Shown: piece by piece, positions 25,018 through 34,420 of the stretch
Layout of the letters: every line of letters begins with the position of its first letter
Numbering within the stretch: position 1 is the stretch's first letter
Origin: JBBSOK01 sp965219125
GTDB taxonomy: Bacteria; Bacteroidota; Bacteroidia; Flavobacteriales; Flavobacteriaceae
Direction of reading: 5' to 3'
DNA: 64,000 bases
Assembly (NCBI GenBank): GCA_965219125.1
Contig: CBDCMO010000002.1
Span: forward strand, 2,604,001 to 2,668,000
Program-made: the position numbers and the translations under genes
Notes under the pieces: model-generated
Databases searched by the model: none
What the model saw: only the letters and a program-made list of their open reading frames with translations
What the model was told of the DNA's origin: nothing

Positions 25018-26367
25018 TTATTTTATTAAAGCAATTCCTCTTGGGCTTGCAATTCCTGTTGCCAAAATTTCTCTTTCAGAACCATCAAGATTTGAACGGT
25101 ACAATTCGCCTGTGTCTCGACCTGAATAGTATAATTTATTAGCTTCATTATCTATTTGAATACCGTAAATTCTAGTTCCATTCGCATCAATTGTTTGAAT
25201 GTTGCTTCCGTCTAAATTTGCTACCCCTAAAATTGCTGCGTTTTGATCGTCAAAATAAATTTTGTCGTTAACTGTATCTATCGCAATTGCGTAACCGTAA
25301 ATTCCTGAAATCAAAACCTGTGGATTGCTTCCATCGAGATTTGCCGTATATAATTGCTCTACGTTTACTTCATAGGCATATAATTTGTTGTTTTCAACAT
25401 CCAAAGCAATAGCGCGCCATTGTGCGCCGGCAACATTCACGATACCTATTTCTGGAGAAGAGCCATCCAAATTTGCTCTTGAAACATTGCCTTCATCATC
25501 AACCCAATATACTTTGCTGTTCACTTCATCTACCGCAACTCCGTAAGGATCGCCTATATTACTTACAATCATTTCCGCACCGCTGCCGTCAAGATTCGCT
25601 CTCCAAATATTCCCGAATGGATTGGTATCAAAATCACTAAAATATATTTTTTGATTTGTAGCATCATAAGCCAACCCAACGCCAGCTTTGCCTACAAGGT
25701 CTAAAATATCGGTTGTTGTCCCTGTTCCGTCCAAGGTTAGACTTCTTATAAATTCATCGCCGTAAGCTATATAGTATAAACTTGCAGGAGCTTCAGCGCC
25801 CATTGCTACCACAATTTCTTTCGTAGTTGTATTTGAACCATAAATTGTTGTCGCAGTTAGCGAAACGGTATATGTTCCATCTGAAGTATATGTAAATGTT
25901 GGGTTTTCTTCTGTTGAAGTTGAATTGTCGGCATCACCAAAAGTCCAACTGTAGCTAGTTGCACCAATTGAAGTATTGGTGAATTGAACCGGAATACCCG
26001 AAATTAAATTATCTACATCTTCAACAGTAAAAGAACTTGCCGGCGTTACCGTAATTTCCATATTTGAAATTGTAGAGCCTCCCGAACCTGTAGCTACAAG
26101 GCTTACCAAAAATTTGTTGCTGCTTGTGTACGATTTTGTTGGTGAAACTTGGGTTGAAATGGTTCCATCTCCAAAACTCCATTTAAAGGCAGTTCCGTTT
26201 TGAGAGTTATTGGTAAATTGAACCGATTCGCCAATGGCTACAGTTGTTGCGCTTGCGGTAAATTCTGCTTGCGATTGTGGTTGTAATACTTCGTCATCCT
26301 TTTGGCAGGAGAATAAAGCAAATGTGAGAATTGCCAAAAAACTATATTTGTAAATGATTGTTTTCAT
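25018..26367 (-). CDS. lipoprotein with two PKD domains and a YWTD-type beta-propeller
   Basis: A 449-residue lipoprotein: lipobox Cys21 (ALFSC), two PKD domains (about 32-110 and 113-190, with the FKWSFGDG and YSWTFGD motifs), then a beta-propeller (about 195-449) with repeats ending in NLDGS and blades such as SKVYWVD and NKLYYSG. No enzyme motif was found. It sits directly after susD, a place often used for surface glycan- or polymer-binding lipoproteins (SusE/F position), so a substrate-binding role is plausible but unproven. Confidence 0.85.
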   Translation of the reverse strand: MKTIIYKYSFLAILTFALFSCQKDDEVLQPQSQAEFTASATTVAIGESVQFTNNSQNGTAFKWSFGDGTISTQVSPTKSYTSSNKFLVSLVATGSGGSTISNMEITVTPASSFTVEDVDNLISGIPVQFTNTSIGATSYSWTFGDADNSTSTEENPTFTYTSDGTYTVSLTATTIYGSNTTTKEIVVAMGAEAPASLYYIAYGDEFIRSLTLDGTGTTTDILDLVGKAGVGLAYDATNQKIYFSDFDTNPFGNIWRANLDGSGAEMIVSNIGDPYGVAVDEVNSKVYWVDDEGNVSRANLDGSSPEIGIVNVAGAQWRAIALDVENNKLYAYEVNVEQLYTANLDGSNPQVLISGIYGYAIAIDTVNDKIYFDDQNAAILGVANLDGSNIQTIDANGTRIYGIQIDNEANKLYYSGRDTGELYRSNLDGSEREILATGIASPRGIALIK

Positions 26368-26394
26368 AATATGTATGTTAGTCTGGTTAGTTTA

Positions 26395-27721
26395 TTAATA
26401 TCCTGGATTTTGAACCATTCCAGGATCAAGGTTTGTCTGTAATTCGTCAAAAGGTATTGGAAATAGGGTTTGATTTGGGCTGGTAACATTGAATAAAACT
26501 TCAACAGCTCTGCCAGTTCTTACAAGATCAAACCACCGCTGACCTTCAAAAGCAAATTCTACTCTTCTTTCTTTTTCGATTGCAGTAATAAGTTGGTTAA
26601 TGTCATTTGAATTGAAGTTAGACAAGCCAGCTCTGTTTCGAATTATATTCAAATCTGCTTTAATCTGCGTTACGTCTCCCGAACTTTTTGCGAGTGCTTC
26701 GGCTCTAATTAAATACATATCTGCCAAACGTATTACTATAAAATTGTCTGCGCCTAGATTTAAATCGTCGTATTTAATTGCGTACGCTAGCGTACTTGCA
26801 AAGGCAAGACTAGCATCAAAACGTTGGTCGTTTTCTTCAAAAGCATCCAACAAATCCTGTGATGGTTCAACTTCGCGTCTGCCGTTTAAAGACTTTGGGA
26901 AATTATATTCCGCAATTCGGTTTCTTTCTAATTGTGAAAAGGATATTTCAAAAATAGATTCAGCATTTTCTTCAGTTGCAAAAACGTCCGCATAATTTGG
27001 GAGTAGGGTATAGCCGCCATTAGTTATAACGTCTGAAGCTGTTGCGGCTGCCATTTGATAATTTTGTTGATATAAATAAACCCGAGCCAACAATGCTTTT
27101 GCTGCATTTTGGGAACCTCTAATTTTTGAACCGGAGTTTGCAAGATTTGCCACCGCAAAGTTTAAATCTGAAATTATCGATTCGTAAACTTGAGCTACGG
27201 GAACTCTTGGGGCATCCAAACCGGTTGTGCCAATTGTTGGTTCCAATCGCAAAACGATATCGCCATAATAACGCGTTAAGTTAAAATGGTTTAAAGCTCT
27301 AATAAAATATAGTTCTGCCAAGGCCGCGTTTTTTTTCAGCTTCGGTCATATCTACTATTGTCGGAACTTTGGTAATAATATTATTTGCCACGTTTATACC
27401 GTCATAACAAATAGACCAAATATTGCTATTGCTTCCGTTTTCCGGTAACATATTATTATTGTCCACCTCAGCATAATCTGTAGCTGTAGCATCTATGGGA
27501 TGTGAAAGATTATCTGCGGCCAAATCTGCAAAAATACTGTAGGTCCTGCCATAATAACTTAGGCTTTGAAAAGAAGCGTATGCTCCCAAAATACCTTTGT
27601 CAATATCTTCTTTAGTTTTAAAGGCTTGACCAGCATCAATTGAATTCTGTGGTTCGGTATCTACAACATTACAAGAAAACGCTGCAAGACAAAATATTGA
27701 AATATATAGTAACTTTTTCAT
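26395..27721 (-). pseudogene. SusD/RagB-family lipoprotein, frameshifted
   Basis: SusD proteins are surface lipoproteins that lid the SusC channel and capture substrate. Here the gene is in two frames. The N-part (27721-27299, 140 residues) has a lipobox Cys17 (AAFSC). The C-part (from about 27328 down to 26395) carries the SusD helices (AELYFIRALNHF) and a normal C-terminus (FPIPFDEL, then a short tail). The break is at a run of 8 T on the + strand (27329-27336). With 7 the protein reads continuously TEAEKNAALAELYFIRAL. It may be a pseudogene, a sequencing error, or a slippage/phase-variation site. All other genes of the operon are intact. Confidence 0.85.
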
Positions 27722-27724
27722 CTG

Positions 27725-30700
27725 TTATATTTTAAGATTAACGCCTAATGTAAAGGTTTGTGCTTGTGGATAGGTAAAGAAATCTGTGCCAATAACGGCA
27801 TTGTCATCGCCACGATAATTAACTTCAGGATCAAGACCGGAATAATTTGTAAACGTGAATAAGTTTTGCGCGCTTACGTATAATCTGATTGAAGTGAAAT
27901 ATCGATTTTTCATATTGTTTTGGTCTAACGTATACCCTAACGTAACATTCTTAAAACGAAGATAGGAGCCGTCCTCTAAAAACCTGGAAGAAACACGTTT
28001 GTTTTGCGCGGCCGCAATTGGATCTGTCGTTGCTCGTGGAATATCAGTAATATCTCCCGGTTGTTGCCATCTTCTTGTTACGGCTTCAACTTGGTTATCG
28101 CCGCCTTGAAGCGATTCTAAAAACAATCTAGAACCGTTAAAAACATCATTGCCATAAGAGCCTTGTAAAAATACACTTAAATCGAAATGTTTATAGGAAA
28201 AATTATTTGTCAAACCACCAATAAAATCTGGGTGCGGATTGCCAACTACCGTTCTATCTGTCGAAGTTATTTCTCCGTCAAAATTTGTGTCTGCGTAAAC
28301 AATATCTCCCGTTGAAGGATCTACTCCCAAAGATTCAAAACTGTAGAAAATACCGATTGGTTGTCCTTCCATTATTCGGTTTCCACCACGACCAATATCG
28401 TCAATTGGTTGGCCGTTGTAAAGTTCAAGCACTTTATTGCGGTTTCCTGCAATGTTGAACTGCGTATTCCAAGAAAATTCGCCAATTAAATTTTGTGTTG
28501 AAAGGGTTATTTCTATCCCTTTATTTTCAACGCGGCCTACATTTTCAGTTATTGCTGAAAATCCTGAACTTGTCGGTAATGGTCTGCTTAACAATAAATC
28601 TTTTGTTTGTTTGTCATAATAATCTGCGGTAATAGTTATACGATCATTAAAAAAGCCAAAGTTTATACCAAGGTTAAGTTGCGATGTACTTTCCCATTTT
28701 AAATCTGGATTGGGAATATTGCTCGGATAGATTGCTGGCGAGCCGCCGTAAGATCCATTTCCGTATAATTCTGAAAATAAGAAAGGGCTAATGTCGTCGT
28801 TACCGGTTAAACCATAACTTGCACGTAATTTTAAATCTGAAATTAGTTTACTATCTTTTAAAAATTCTTCTTCAGAAACACGCCAAGCTACAGATGCTGC
28901 CGGGAAAAATCCGGTTTTGTTATTTGAACCAAATTTTGATGAAGTATCAAATCTGCCAGTTAAGGTTAATATATATTTGTCGGCAAAATTATAGTTTGCT
29001 CTTCCAAAATAGGAACGAATACCTTCATCGCTAGCACTTGCACTTGCCGAGACAATTGTAGCTGCGGAGTTAATATATTGCAAATCATCATCGGCAAAGT
29101 CTTGACCTCTTATAAAAGAAGATCTATATTTTCTGCTTTCAAAACTATAACCTACCAAAGCTTCAACTTTATGTTGATTGAAACGTTTTTTATACGTCAA
29201 GAAATCGTTCGAAACAATATTTGAAATGTTGCTGTAGGTTTCAAAACCAAGTCCGTTATATTTTGCACCTTGTACGGTTCGCGTACTTTCGTAACCATGT
29301 TCTCTAAAATTCAAGAAATCTACTCCCAATTTGGATGACAGTGTTAAATCTGGTGTGATGTTATAATCAATATAAAAGTTAGAATTTGTTCTATATGAAA
29401 AGTTTTCGTTAATCGCCTCTCTCGCAATGGAAACCGGGTTTGAGTAAGGTCCATCTTGGTTATAAGATCCGTCCGGATTAAAAACGGGGAAAATTGCAGG
29501 CGTTGAAATACCATTTGGTAGAGGTCCGTGCAATGTTTGGTCGCTTTCAACCCTGTCTGTATGCGCATAGCTTAAACCAATACTGGTTCCTATTTTAACT
29601 CTGTCGGACAATTCGTGATCCACATTTACCCGCGTATTAAAACGGTCGTAATCTGTACCTATTAAAATTCCTTCTTGCTCAAATAAGGTTCCACTTATAA
29701 AAAATTGCGTTTTATCTGAGCCGCCGGTCGCGGAAATTTCATAACTATTTATAGGAGCTGTTCTAAAAATAACATCTTGCCAATCTGTATCAATTGTAAT
29801 GTTATCCATTTGCTCTTGCGTAAAAACGGTTGAGTTTGTAAGATCGTTACGATAATCCATCCACTGTCTTGCGTCTAGCAAATCTATTTTATTCCAAACC
29901 CTTTGTAAACCGGAATAAATATTAACCGCAACGGCAGTTTGCTGTTTCTTACCACGTTTGGTCGTAATCAAAACAATTCCGTTTGAAGCTCTTGCTCCAT
30001 AAATTGCAGTTGCCGAAGCATCTTTGAGGATACTTATAGATTCAATATCATTTGGGTTTAGATCGGTTAGCGCACTTGCACCTTGACCAGAATAACCAAT
30101 TTGTCCAAAATCGCCAGTGGTTACTGTTATTCCATCAATTACATATAAAGGTTGGCTTGAACCACTTATTGAGGTTAAACCACGAATACGAACAGACATT
30201 TCGCCTCCTGGAGTTCCAGAATTTTGACTAACTTGCACGCCGGCCGCTTGCCCTTGCAATAACCCATCAACAGATGATACGGGAATATCCTTAAGTTGTT
30301 TTGCGGTAATGGACGATAAAGCTTCACTTACTAAAGCTTTCTTTGTTGTTCCATAACCTATAACTACAATTTCATTTAAGGAATTATTGTCTTCAGCCAT
30401 TGTAATATTCACATTTGTAAGACCAACAATAGAAACCTCCTGCGCTTTGTAACCCAAATATGTAATAACCAGAGTGCTTGCATCGGAGGGAACATTTATT
30501 TTAAAATTACCATCAAAGTCCGTTGCTGTTCCTTTTTGGGTTCCTTTAATAATTATTGTCGCGCCAGCCAACGGGACACCTGTCAAATCTTTTACATTTC
30601 CGTTTACTTCTCGTTCTTCCTGAAGAGATGATTGTGAATTTTTGGTTTCAGAAATTTTATTTTTAATAACAATCTGTCTATCATTAATCATGTAAGACAA

Positions 30701-31015
30701 ATTGGTTTGTGATAAGGCATTGTCCAAAATTTCAGAAACGGTAGATTCTTTCATTGAAACTGAAACCTTGTAATTAGGCACATCATCTTTATAAAAGAAT
30801 ATAAATTCGCTCTTTTTTTGAATTATTTTGAAGAGTTTTTCTAAACTTACATTGTTTACATCAATATCCAGTTTGGTTTGCGCATTGCTAGTGTTAGCGA
30901 ATGAGGAGCCAAGACCAATACTTATTAATAATACCAAGGTTCGTATTAATTGCCCTAGATATTTACGTAAAGATTTTGCCCTTGGCAATAAGGAAAGGTT
31001 CTCGTTTTTATTCAT
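27725..31015 (-). CDS. SusC/RagA-family TonB-linked outer-membrane transporter with STN domain
   Basis: A 1096-residue TonB-dependent transporter. In order: signal region (about 22-46), STN domain (48-118), carboxypeptidase-regulatory-like domain (137-208), a TonB-box-like EIVVIGYGT, the SusC plug, and the C-terminal beta-barrel ending in an aromatic-rich strand. The STN domain is the part that talks to FecR-type anti-sigma factors, and exactly such a gene lies 111 bases upstream. With SusD (3 bases downstream) it should form the import complex of the operon. Confidence 0.95.
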   Translation of the reverse strand: MNKNENLSLLPRAKSLRKYLGQLIRTLVLLISIGLGSSFANTSNAQTKLDIDVNNVSLEKLFKIIQKKSEFIFFYKDDVPNYKVSVSMKESTVSEILDNALSQTNLSYMINDRQIVIKNKISETKNSQSSLQEEREVNGNVKDLTGVPLAGATIIIKGTQKGTATDFDGNFKINVPSDASTLVITYLGYKAQEVSIVGLTNVNITMAEDNNSLNEIVVIGYGTTKKALVSEALSSITAKQLKDIPVSSVDGLLQGQAAGVQVSQNSGTPGGEMSVRIRGLTSISGSSQPLYVIDGITVTTGDFGQIGYSGQGASALTDLNPNDIESISILKDASATAIYGARASNGIVLITTKRGKKQQTAVAVNIYSGLQRVWNKIDLLDARQWMDYRNDLTNSTVFTQEQMDNITIDTDWQDVIFRTAPINSYEISATGGSDKTQFFISGTLFEQEGILIGTDYDRFNTRVNVDHELSDRVKIGTSIGLSYAHTDRVESDQTLHGPLPNGISTPAIFPVFNPDGSYNQDGPYSNPVSIAREAINENFSYRTNSNFYIDYNITPDLTLSSKLGVDFLNFREHGYESTRTVQGAKYNGLGFETYSNISNIVSNDFLTYKKRFNQHKVEALVGYSFESRKYRSSFIRGQDFADDDLQYINSAATIVSASASASDEGIRSYFGRANYNFADKYILTLTGRFDTSSKFGSNNKTGFFPAASVAWRVSEEEFLKDSKLISDLKLRASYGLTGNDDISPFLFSELYGNGSYGGSPAIYPSNIPNPDLKWESTSQLNLGINFGFFNDRITITADYYDKQTKDLLLSRPLPTSSGFSAITENVGRVENKGIEITLSTQNLIGEFSWNTQFNIAGNRNKVLELYNGQPIDDIGRGGNRIMEGQPIGIFYSFESLGVDPSTGDIVYADTNFDGEITSTDRTVVGNPHPDFIGGLTNNFSYKHFDLSVFLQGSYGNDVFNGSRLFLESLQGGDNQVEAVTRRWQQPGDITDIPRATTDPIAAAQNKRVSSRFLEDGSYLRFKNVTLGYTLDQNNMKNRYFTSIRLYVSAQNLFTFTNYSGLDPEVNYRGDDNAVIGTDFFTYPQAQTFTLGVNLKI

Positions 31016-31126
31016 AATTGTGTTAGGTTGGTTAATATTGCAGTGTTTCAGAGGTTGTTTTTAGTTTTAGAAAACATTGTTGCATTTTCTATTTTAAGCT
31101 ATTCGTTATTTAAGAGTATTATAGTT

Positions 31127-32179
31127 TTAATTTATAATCAATTTATTTTCAATAAATCTATATTCAAAACCTAATGGTTCAGTTTCTTTTATTGTTTTCA
31201 AAACAGTTTCAATATTATCAGTTACATCTAGGTATCCCGAAAATGTTTGTTTTGCAAGATCTTCGTTTTCAATACGTATTGAAATATTGTAATAACGCGA
31301 CAATTTTTTCATAATAGAAGTAAAGGAGTCATTTTTAAAAATGAATATTCCGTCGCGCCAAGAGAAATATGGATCAACATCTACTACTTTCTCACCAATA
31401 GTTAATGCTGTTTTGTTAAATGAAGTCTTTATTCCTGGCTTTATTGTTACACTTTTTTTTGAAGATAAAAATGCTTCGGTTTTATAATGTATTTTGATGC
31501 TTCCAGTTTTGAGGACGGTTTCAATTGCCTCGTCGTCTTCGTAATTACTAACGTTAAAAACGGTGCCTAATACTTCAATTTCGTGATCTTTGGATTTTAC
31601 AAAAAACGGCTTATTTTTGGAATGTGCAACTTCAAAAATTGCTTCACCTTCTAAGTAAACTTCTCTTTTTTCAATAGCAAATTTTGCGGGAAAAATAAGT
31701 TTTGAACCAGAATTCAACCAAATTTTGCTTCCGTCGGAAAGTTCAATTTTAGATCTTTTTCCAAAAGGTACAACCAATGTATTGAAGTGGGAATCATCTA
31801 ATTTCGAATTATCTTGAGTTACAGCTTTCGAGTTATTTATATTAACCTTCTCTCCATCTGTTGAATAACGTACTTGTGCATTTTCATCTTGAATGGTTAA
31901 ACTTGCATTATTCAATATAAGTTCAATATTATCCTTTTTTGAAGAAATAACATTTTGTGAATCCGCAAATTTTTCAATATCGCTAGATTCTGATGAATTC
32001 TTACTTAATAGAAGTGTGGAAAAAATGGCAATAGCTATTGAAGCAACCGCAAAAACTTTTAATTTCTGAAATCTCCGCTTACATTTATAACCATAAATTG
32101 AACTAAAGATTCGGTTTCTTAAAGTAACCTTTTCCTTTTTTGAAAGCGATTGAAAGTTGATGTCATTTTTTTTACCCAT
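31127..32179 (-). CDS. FecR-family anti-sigma factor
   Basis: A 350-residue single-pass membrane protein: cytoplasmic N-terminal region, membrane helix (about 41-58), periplasmic FecR domain (about 135-235, with KSKIELSDGSKIWLNSGSK and GEAIFEV), and a C-terminal DUF4974/STN-like domain (about 280-350). In this family the periplasmic part receives the signal from the STN domain of the cognate SusC and controls the ECF sigma factor. The sigma gene is 95 bases upstream. Confidence 0.93.
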   Translation of the reverse strand: MGKKNDINFQSLSKKEKVTLRNRIFSSIYGYKCKRRFQKLKVFAVASIAIAIFSTLLLSKNSSESSDIEKFADSQNVISSKKDNIELILNNASLTIQDENAQVRYSTDGEKVNINNSKAVTQDNSKLDDSHFNTLVVPFGKRSKIELSDGSKIWLNSGSKLIFPAKFAIEKREVYLEGEAIFEVAHSKNKPFFVKSKDHEIEVLGTVFNVSNYEDDEAIETVLKTGSIKIHYKTEAFLSSKKSVTIKPGIKTSFNKTALTIGEKVVDVDPYFSWRDGIFIFKNDSFTSIMKKLSRYYNISIRIENEDLAKQTFSGYLDVTDNIETVLKTIKETEPLGFEYRFIENKLIIN

Positions 32180-32274
32180 AAACCAAATGCATCCTTACTT
32201 TAATGAGATTAACTAGGTGCTCTATAACTATAAGTAAGAATGTACTACTATATAGACAGAAATTTTAAAATATT

Positions 32275-32841
32275 TTAAAATAAGATTGATATTAGCATTC
32301 CCATTTGGATTCTAAGCGTTTTGATTGCCCTATAAACTAGCGTTCTAGAGGAATTTACCGAAATATGTAAAGTTTCAGCAATGTCATCGTATGATTGATT
32401 TTCGGTAAATCTCAATTTTAAACATCTGCGTTGTTTCTTGCTTAATGTTGCAATTGCTTTAGAAAGTTTAAAATTACGTTCATTTTCTAAATCTGTTGCT
32501 ATTAGTGATTCTTCAATTGTATTGTCTTCGGATTTTTGAAATTCGTTAATTTCAGTAGGATATCTGGAATCTGCCTTTTGTTTTCTAATTATGGTCGTTT
32601 TAAGCGAATAGAGGAGATAATATGTAACATTTGTAGTGTCTGCTAAATTCTCTTTATACTTATAAATGGTAAGAAATAGATCGTGAATACAGTCCATAAC
32701 CAAATCTTTATCTGGAGAAATTTGGATTCCGTATGTAAATAATTCGTCTATATACAGGTCATAAAGCTCACCCAAAGCCTGAACATTACCTTTTTGCAGC
32801 GTGGACCAAAGTCTAAGTGATATATGTTTCTTTTGACTCAA
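32275..32841 (-). CDS. ECF RNA polymerase sigma factor
   Basis: A 188-residue sigma-70 family ECF factor. Region 2 is in the N-terminal half (DLVMDCIHDLFLTIYKYKE), region 4 near 135-175 (ATLSKKQRRCLKLRF ... SYDDIAETLHISVNSSRTLVYRAIK). It heads the operon: sigma, anti-sigma, SusC, SusD, two propeller proteins, cyanophycinase, M20, cyanophycinase. It probably activates the SusC promoter when the substrate is sensed. Confidence 0.93.
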   Translation of the reverse strand: MSQKKHISLRLWSTLQKGNVQALGELYDLYIDELFTYGIQISPDKDLVMDCIHDLFLTIYKYKENLADTTNVTYYLLYSLKTTIIRKQKADSRYPTEINEFQKSEDNTIEESLIATDLENERNFKLSKAIATLSKKQRRCLKLRFTENQSYDDIAETLHISVNSSRTLVYRAIKTLRIQMGMLISILF

Positions 32842-33158
32842 AGTATTTTTAGGAAATTAGTAGTTGCTAGTGAACTACTGAAAATTAAAAATTATAGTTT
32901 CAATCTTACTTCTAAGTACTGAAAATTTTTAAAACACTAAAATACGAAGGATTTTTTGCAAAATTAAATATAATTAGAAGCGGTGATTGCCTTTAGTTTT
33001 AGAAGAAAAAAAACGTTCAATATTTAATTTTCAAGTGATTTACTTTTCAAATATTTTGAATTAAATTAGAGGTAAAATATATTTTAACTAAACTTTAAAA
33101 TTTCAAGTAGTAGCCATAAACCCTTTTTTAGCGACCTTTAAAACAAAAACTAACAATT
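32842..33158. other. 317-base divergent intergenic region
   Basis: AT-rich spacer between the ECF sigma gene (minus) and the pyridoxamine-oxidase-like gene (plus). Both promoters must lie here. Besides the hairpin at 32859-32879 I see the phrase ACTGAAAATT twice (near 32875 and 32918) and no open frame of note. No good TAnnTTTG match was found for either gene. Confidence 0.5.
32859..32879. repeat. hairpin just upstream of the ECF sigma gene
   Basis: AGTAGTT and AACTACT arms around a 7-base loop lie 17 bases before the sigma-factor ATG on the minus strand. It could fold in the mRNA leader or bind a regulator; no function is assigned. Confidence 0.35.
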
Positions 33159-33659
33159 ATGAGTAAAGAGAATCTATTTTCAGAAGAAGCAAAGTCGAAA
33201 GTGAAGGAATTAGCAGAATCAATTGATTTTGCCATGTTCACTTCAAATTTAAATGTACCGCCTTATCACACCATACCTATGAGCACAAAAAAGGTAGATG
33301 AAATGGGGAATATTTGGTTTTTGAGCGGCAGGACAAGTGATCATAATAAGAATATCGAAAAGGATAGTAATGTTTTATTAAATTATAGTAAATCTGGCGA
33401 TATGCAATTTTTGTGCGTATATGCAACGGCATCTATTGTTTTGGACAAAGCAATTATTAAAGAATTATACGGAAGCACAGACGATGCATGGTTTGACGGA
33501 GTGGACGATCCAAATGTTTCTGCACTTAAAATTTCACCGCAAGAAGCACATTATTGGGAACCAAAAAACGGTAAAATTGTGACATTGTTAAAAATGGGTG
33601 TTGGAGCCGTAACCGGTAAAAAACAAGATCCAGGTGTTGAAGGTGACTTAATGGTTTAA
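33159..33659 (+). CDS. pyridoxamine 5'-phosphate oxidase-like (general stress protein 26 type) flavoprotein
   Basis: A 166-residue protein of the split-barrel flavin-binding superfamily. Features of the 'general stress protein 26' group are MFTSNLNVPPYHTIPMSTKKVDEMGNIWFLS in the first half and the YWEPKNGKI motif near the C-terminus. It likely binds FMN or FAD in the cytoplasm; the reaction is unknown. A strong terminator follows at 33724. Confidence 0.85.
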   Translation: MSKENLFSEEAKSKVKELAESIDFAMFTSNLNVPPYHTIPMSTKKVDEMGNIWFLSGRTSDHNKNIEKDSNVLLNYSKSGDMQFLCVYATASIVLDKAIIKELYGSTDDAWFDGVDDPNVSALKISPQEAHYWEPKNGKIVTLLKMGVGAVTGKKQDPGVEGDLMV

Positions 33660-33723
33660 ATTAGTTATCCATATAAGCCATAAAATTTAGTTGACTTTTT
33701 TAATTGAAAAAGTTTTAACTTTA

Positions 33724-33763
33724 AATACCCAACAAACGCACTAATTTGTTGGGTATTTTTTTT
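33724..33763 (+). terminator. terminator after the flavoprotein gene
   Basis: Perfect 13-bp stem AATACCCAACAAA / TTTGTTGGGTATT around an 8-base loop, followed by a run of T on the + strand. Confidence 0.85.
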
Positions 33764-33782
33764 GAATTAATTAAACCAATTT

Positions 33783-34319
33783 ATGAAACAGATATTAGGA
33801 ATAGGATCTCGAATAGATCATCCAGAATTTGGAAAAGGAGTTGTAACAAATGTAAATTCGAAAATGTATTGGGTTACATTTATTGAAAACGGATTGGAAA
33901 CAATTGCCATTGATGACACTTTTGATATTATTGAAGTAGCAGAAGCGGAGGTAGATTCCATCAGCTTTTTTGAAGTTGAAAATACGCTGCGGTCGATACT
34001 TAGAAAATGGAGTGATGTTTCTGAAATAATCCCAATTGCAGATAAGTTTAAAAATGGAACTATGATATTACAACCAAAGGACACTAATCTATCAAACAAG
34101 GAAATGCCGATTGATACATTTTTCCATAAAATTGTAATGTTACGAGATAGATTAAGGGTAATGGAGCAAAAAATAAATGCAAGCAAGACTTTGAAGGAAT
34201 CAGACAAAATTGATCTTCAGCAATATATTACAAGATGTTACGGTAGCCTTACAAGTTTCAATATTTTATTTAAGAATAACGCACAATATTTTAAAGGAGA
34301 AGGAAGAGAAAAGGATTGA
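33783..34319 (+). CDS. conserved hypothetical protein with SH3-like N-terminus
   Basis: A 178-residue cytoplasmic protein that I do not recognise by function. The first about 50 residues (RIDHPEFGKGVVTNV ... YWVTFIENGLETI) look like the small SH3/Tudor-like barrel found in CarD-type and helicase-tail domains, which often bind RNA polymerase or nucleic acid. The rest is predicted helical and charged, with coiled-coil potential around 125-150. It lies alone between two terminators, so it is probably monocistronic. Confidence 0.7.
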   Translation: MKQILGIGSRIDHPEFGKGVVTNVNSKMYWVTFIENGLETIAIDDTFDIIEVAEAEVDSISFFEVENTLRSILRKWSDVSEIIPIADKFKNGTMILQPKDTNLSNKEMPIDTFFHKIVMLRDRLRVMEQKINASKTLKESDKIDLQQYITRCYGSLTSFNILFKNNAQYFKGEGREKD

Positions 34320-34372
34320 TAGGTTTTAAAACGTTATATTATATATCCTTAAATAACAAATATTTAGAAATA

Positions 34373-34398
34373 AAAAACCGCCCCTAAAGGCGGTTTTT
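34373..34398. terminator. bidirectional terminator between convergent genes
   Basis: AAAAACCGCC / GGCGGTTTTT with a 6-base loop gives a perfect 10-bp stem with T-runs on both strands. It serves the hypothetical gene (plus) and the second susD (minus). Confidence 0.9.
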
Positions 34399-34420
34399 GT
34401 CATTAAATAATAGGATAAAA

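Noticed and set aside
27299..27321. TTG at 27321 as an independent start of a second SusD-like gene
   Set aside because: It lies in the middle of a SusD helix; a single-base frameshift explains both halves.
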